64,000 nt of DNA, from contig JANQJK010000023.1 in the NCBI GenBank assembly GCA_028281665.1, positions 62,001 through 126,000 on the forward strand, in the 5' to 3' direction. The notes under the pieces were generated by a model that saw nothing but the letters and a program-made list of their open reading frames with translations, did no database searches and was not told where the DNA came from. Positions within the stretch are counted from its first letter, which is position 1, and each line of letters opens with the position of its first letter. Positions 61,831-64,000 of the stretch are shown in pieces. The translations under genes and the position numbers were made by a program. Origin of the DNA: Hyphococcus sp. Its GTDB lineage: Bacteria; Pseudomonadota; Alphaproteobacteria; Caulobacterales; Parvularculaceae.

Positions 61831-62505
61831 TCACAACTCAGACCCAGGCGTTGGCGTCGTCAAATAGGCGTATGTCATTTGTACAACTTCGTCGCAAAAT
61901 GCGGCGTCGGCCAACGCCATTGCTCCATACGCGCCATGTTCGCCGTTCACGCAGCGTTCCGCCAGGCTGATGCTCAAAAAGTAATTGAGCATCTTTTTCG
62001 CTTTTTCTTTGTCCTTATGAACGACTTCATCCGTATAGATATCGACTAACAAAGCTATGGTCTCATAAGCCTCACGGCGCAGTTCGTCCCATGGGCGCCA
62101 TTCTTCCGCATTGCAGCTGCGCAGATAGTCTTCGGTCGCGCGAATGATATGAGCGTCCGCACTTACTTGCTCGTGGCCGTGGGCGACCACCACCAGCAGC
62201 GCTTTGTACAAGCTCCCGCAGGATCGGTATTCGGCCTCAAGGTCCGACTGTTGAACCATGCGCAGGCGCTCCGCGATGCGGCTGCGCCATAGTTCCAGCA
62301 GGGCGGCGAGGAATGCGTCCTTGTCGGCGAAGTGCGAATAGACTGAGCCCACGGAAACCCCGGCGGCCGCGGCGATATCGGTAACCGCGATGTCCTCGAA
62401 TGATTGCGATTTCAACAGGTGTTCGAGGGCCGCCAGCAGCTTTTCGCGGGTGCGTATGGCCCGTGACTGACGAGGCGGCGGCGGCGCTTCCCTCGATTTC
62501 TTCAT
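61831..62505 (-). CDS. TetR family transcription regulator
   Basis: A 224-residue regulator with the N-terminal HTH IRTREKLLAALEHLLKSQSFEDIAVTDIAAAAGVSVGSVYSHFADKDAFLAALLELW and a helical ligand domain. It is divergent from the CPBP protease gene; a perfect 15-bp inverted repeat sits in the gap, probably its operator. Confidence 0.93.
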   Translation of the reverse strand: MKKSREAPPPPRQSRAIRTREKLLAALEHLLKSQSFEDIAVTDIAAAAGVSVGSVYSHFADKDAFLAALLELWRSRIAERLRMVQQSDLEAEYRSCGSLYKALLVVVAHGHEQVSADAHIIRATEDYLRSCNAEEWRPWDELRREAYETIALLVDIYTDEVVHKDKEKAKKMLNYFLSISLAERCVNGEHGAYGAMALADAAFCDEVVQMTYAYLTTPTPGSEL

Positions 62506-62532
62506 TATCGCCCTACATCTCCAACGGTTGCA

Positions 62533-62572
62533 GCACCATACTTGAATCTGAATTCGTATTCAAGTATGGTGC
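62533..62572. promoter_or_regulatory. TetR operator candidate (15-bp inverted repeat)
   Basis: Perfect arms gcaccatacttgaat / attcaagtatggtgc around ctgaattcgt. It lies 28 bases upstream of the tetR start and 75 bases before the CPBP gene, so it could repress both directions. Confidence 0.75.
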
Positions 62573-62646
62573 GATAATCGCCGGCTGCGTGGGGCGGTTC
62601 GGCTCGGGTGAAGCTTCGAAAGCGTTGCTTTTGTGCAGGAGGCGTC

Positions 62647-63384
62647 GTGGAGTTCCTTCAACAGTCAAACCTTGCGGTTTTCGATGCGGTTTTACTGGCG
62701 CTGATTTTCATTGCCTGGCCGCTCGCGGGCGAACTCGGGCGCCTGTCCAAGCGCGAGGACGGTGCGCCGCCTTTCGAACCGCTTGAGGCATATAACAGCT
62801 CCATGATCATGCTTTGGGCGACCGCGATAGTGACGCTCGTCTGGTGGGCCGTCGCAAATCGCCCCTGGCCGGATTTGGGATTTCAGATCTCGAACAATGC
62901 TGCGACGAAAGCGGCGTTCGTCATTGCAGCGGCAGTCGCGCTGTTCGTCTTTGTCCAAATGATACGGTCGGTCTTCAGCGAGCCCATGCGCGCGAAAATG
63001 CGCACCGACATTACAAAAGTCGGTGACGCAATCTACCTTGTTCCGCGCAATGCAAAAGAGTACCGGCGTTCAATGGCGTTAGCGGTGACGGCGGGCTTCA
63101 CCGAAGAAGTGATCTTTCGGGGTTATCTCATCTGGGCGCTGACGCAACTGTCGAACATATGGGTCGCGGTTGTCGTCTCCATTGCGCTTTTTGTTTTTCT
63201 GCACAGATATCAGGGATGGCACGGTATGAAGCAGGTCGCGATGATAACGGCGTTGCTGACCGGACTGTTCATCCTGAGCGGATCGCTGATCCCGGGAATC
63301 GTGCTTCACATATTTGTTGACGTCGTCAACATCACGCGACTGAAGATCAGCATGAATAGCGAAGCCGGCGCTCATCATGAGTGA
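62647..63384 (+). CDS. CPBP family intramembrane metalloprotease
   Basis: A 245-residue membrane protein with about six hydrophobic segments and the signature GFTEEVIFRGYLIWAL (EExxxR), followed by the histidine-containing FVFLHRYQGWHG and the later LHIFVDVVN. Such CPBP/Abi-type glutamic or metal proteases modify membrane or small-peptide substrates. The GTG at 62647 is chosen because AGGAGG lies just upstream. Probably regulated by the divergent TetR protein. Confidence 0.87.
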   Translation: MEFLQQSNLAVFDAVLLALIFIAWPLAGELGRLSKREDGAPPFEPLEAYNSSMIMLWATAIVTLVWWAVANRPWPDLGFQISNNAATKAAFVIAAAVALFVFVQMIRSVFSEPMRAKMRTDITKVGDAIYLVPRNAKEYRRSMALAVTAGFTEEVIFRGYLIWALTQLSNIWVAVVVSIALFVFLHRYQGWHGMKQVAMITALLTGLFILSGSLIPGIVLHIFVDVVNITRLKISMNSEAGAHHE

Positions 63385-63396
63385 TGCGAACGCGGA

Positions 63397-64000
63397 TCAC
63401 CGGCGATAGTTTCGCCAGTCATCGATGCGCGCGATGATCACAAAGAGCACCGATAAAACAATGAGAACGAGCAGGGCGAACTGCACCTGCGCCTCGACCG
63501 CATGGACTTCATGCTTGGACGGTCGTTGCGGCATGGTATCGCTCAGGACGATTTCGCCGCTTTCAATGTCGGGCTCTTCCGGAACAACGACGCCTTCGTC
63601 GGTTTCGGCGACAACGTCTGACGAGGGTTCATCTTCCGCGGCTGCGTCGGCGCCTTGTGGATCGGGCGCCTCGTCGCCAGTCTCGCCCGGCGATTCACTT
63701 TCCTCGCTCGAAGGCGCATCGATGTCTTCCGGCGGGGCGGAGGGCGTTTCCGATTCCTCCTCGGACGGCGATGGCTCGCCCTCGATTTCACAATCCGCGT
63801 CCCCGTTTTGAACGCGTGGGTCGTTCGCGAAGTCAATTTCTCCGTCGAACAGCGTATCGCGCCCGCATGTGTCCTCGGGTTTGTCGTCGACCAGACTGCG
63901 CGGGGGCGTTGAGCCTTCGCGAGCGGATGGGTCCTCGGTGGCGCCGCGCCCGGATTCAATGTTTGTTTCGATCTGATCAAGCTCTTCGGCGCTGTCGCGC
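63397..64000 (-). CDS. Acidic, low-complexity protein with C-terminal membrane helix, 5'-truncated by window
   Basis: Not in the ORF track because the start lies beyond base 64000. The minus-strand frame is open across the edge for 201 codons. It reads RDSAEELDQIETNIESGRG..., then a long Glu/Ser/Pro/Asp-rich stretch without structure, then a helix FALLVLIVLSVLFVIIARIDD and a basic end (WRNYRR). The strong acidic bias and clear helix favour a real gene over the overlapping plus-strand ORF 63425-63811. Function unknown; perhaps a tail-anchored or periplasm-facing envelope protein. Confidence 0.65.
   Translation of the reverse strand, partial: RDSAEELDQIETNIESGRGATEDPSAREGSTPPRSLVDDKPEDTCGRDTLFDGEIDFANDPRVQNGDADCEIEGEPSPSEEESETPSAPPEDIDAPSSEESESPGETGDEAPDPQGADAAAEDEPSSDVVAETDEGVVVPEEPDIESGEIVLSDTMPQRPSKHEVHAVEAQVQFALLVLIVLSVLFVIIARIDDWRNYRR

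Noticed and set aside
1-64000. CRISPR arrays, rRNA, tRNA genes and insertion-sequence transposases
   Set aside because: No regularly spaced repeats, no rRNA-like sequence and no transposase-like ORF were recognised. tRNA genes were not found by eye, but a covariance-model scan would be needed to exclude them.

Overview
The window is G+C-rich alphaproteobacterial DNA. Gene content and style (leuCDB, PlsB-type acyltransferase, STN-domain TonB receptors with FecR and ECF sigma factors, Trb-type conjugation genes) suggest a marine Caulobacterales/Parvularculales-like organism, but this is inference and no species is claimed.

Left chromosomal flank (1-9.4 kb): the end of leuC, then leuD and leuB (leucine synthesis), an exported amidase, and a leftward glycerophospholipid operon (HAD phosphatase-acyltransferase fusion, gpsA, plsB). 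A broken monoacylglycerol-lipase-like gene follows.

Integrated element (about 9.43-52.79 kb): a tyrosine recombinase sits at the right end, divergent from dusA. A second, diverged 5' end of dusA lies at the left end, so the element is read as an integrative conjugative element (ICE)-like island in dusA, with imperfect 14-bp core repeats as boundaries. From left to right it carries: (i) cargo A, three secreted or surface peptidases, a TonB-dependent receptor, FecR, an ECF sigma factor and a divergent isochorismatase-fold protein; (ii) a defence block with a two-gene CBASS (CD-NTase plus Cap15-like effector), a RES-Xre toxin-antitoxin pair and a 1.48-kaa nuclease-STAND NTPase, followed by ArdA; (iii) ICE backbone genes (Xre regulator, DUF736, DUF2285, AlpA-like, DUF2840, TraF peptidase, relaxase); (iv) cargo B, a second isochorismatase-fold/sigma/FecR/TonB receptor/S9 peptidase cassette lying between relaxase and traG; (v) traG, an RHH protein, trbB, trbC and trbD, then a deletion that joins the 5' part of trbE to the 3' part of trbI, so the mating channel is incomplete; (vi) DUF2274, DUF736, a tiny membrane protein, a potassium channel and the integrase.

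The two cargo cassettes are the most unusual part. They share the same order and divergent layout. Their receptors are closely similar in plug and barrel but differ in the STN signalling domain, their peptidases differ, and each has an isochorismatase-fold neighbour that appears to lack catalytic residues. Peptidase A resembles lasso-peptide isopeptidases, which suggests sensing, uptake and cleavage of proline-rich or lasso peptides. No lasso biosynthesis gene is visible.

Right chromosomal flank (52.8-64 kb): dusA, a TauE/SafE permease, a FabH-like synthase, a sterol-desaturase-family hydroxylase, a Crp-family regulator, an alpha/beta hydrolase, a phosphomannomutase/phosphoglucomutase, a uracil-DNA-glycosylase-family protein, a methyltransferase-like protein, a TetR regulator with a strong inverted-repeat operator, a CPBP membrane protease and the end of an acidic membrane protein cut by the window edge.
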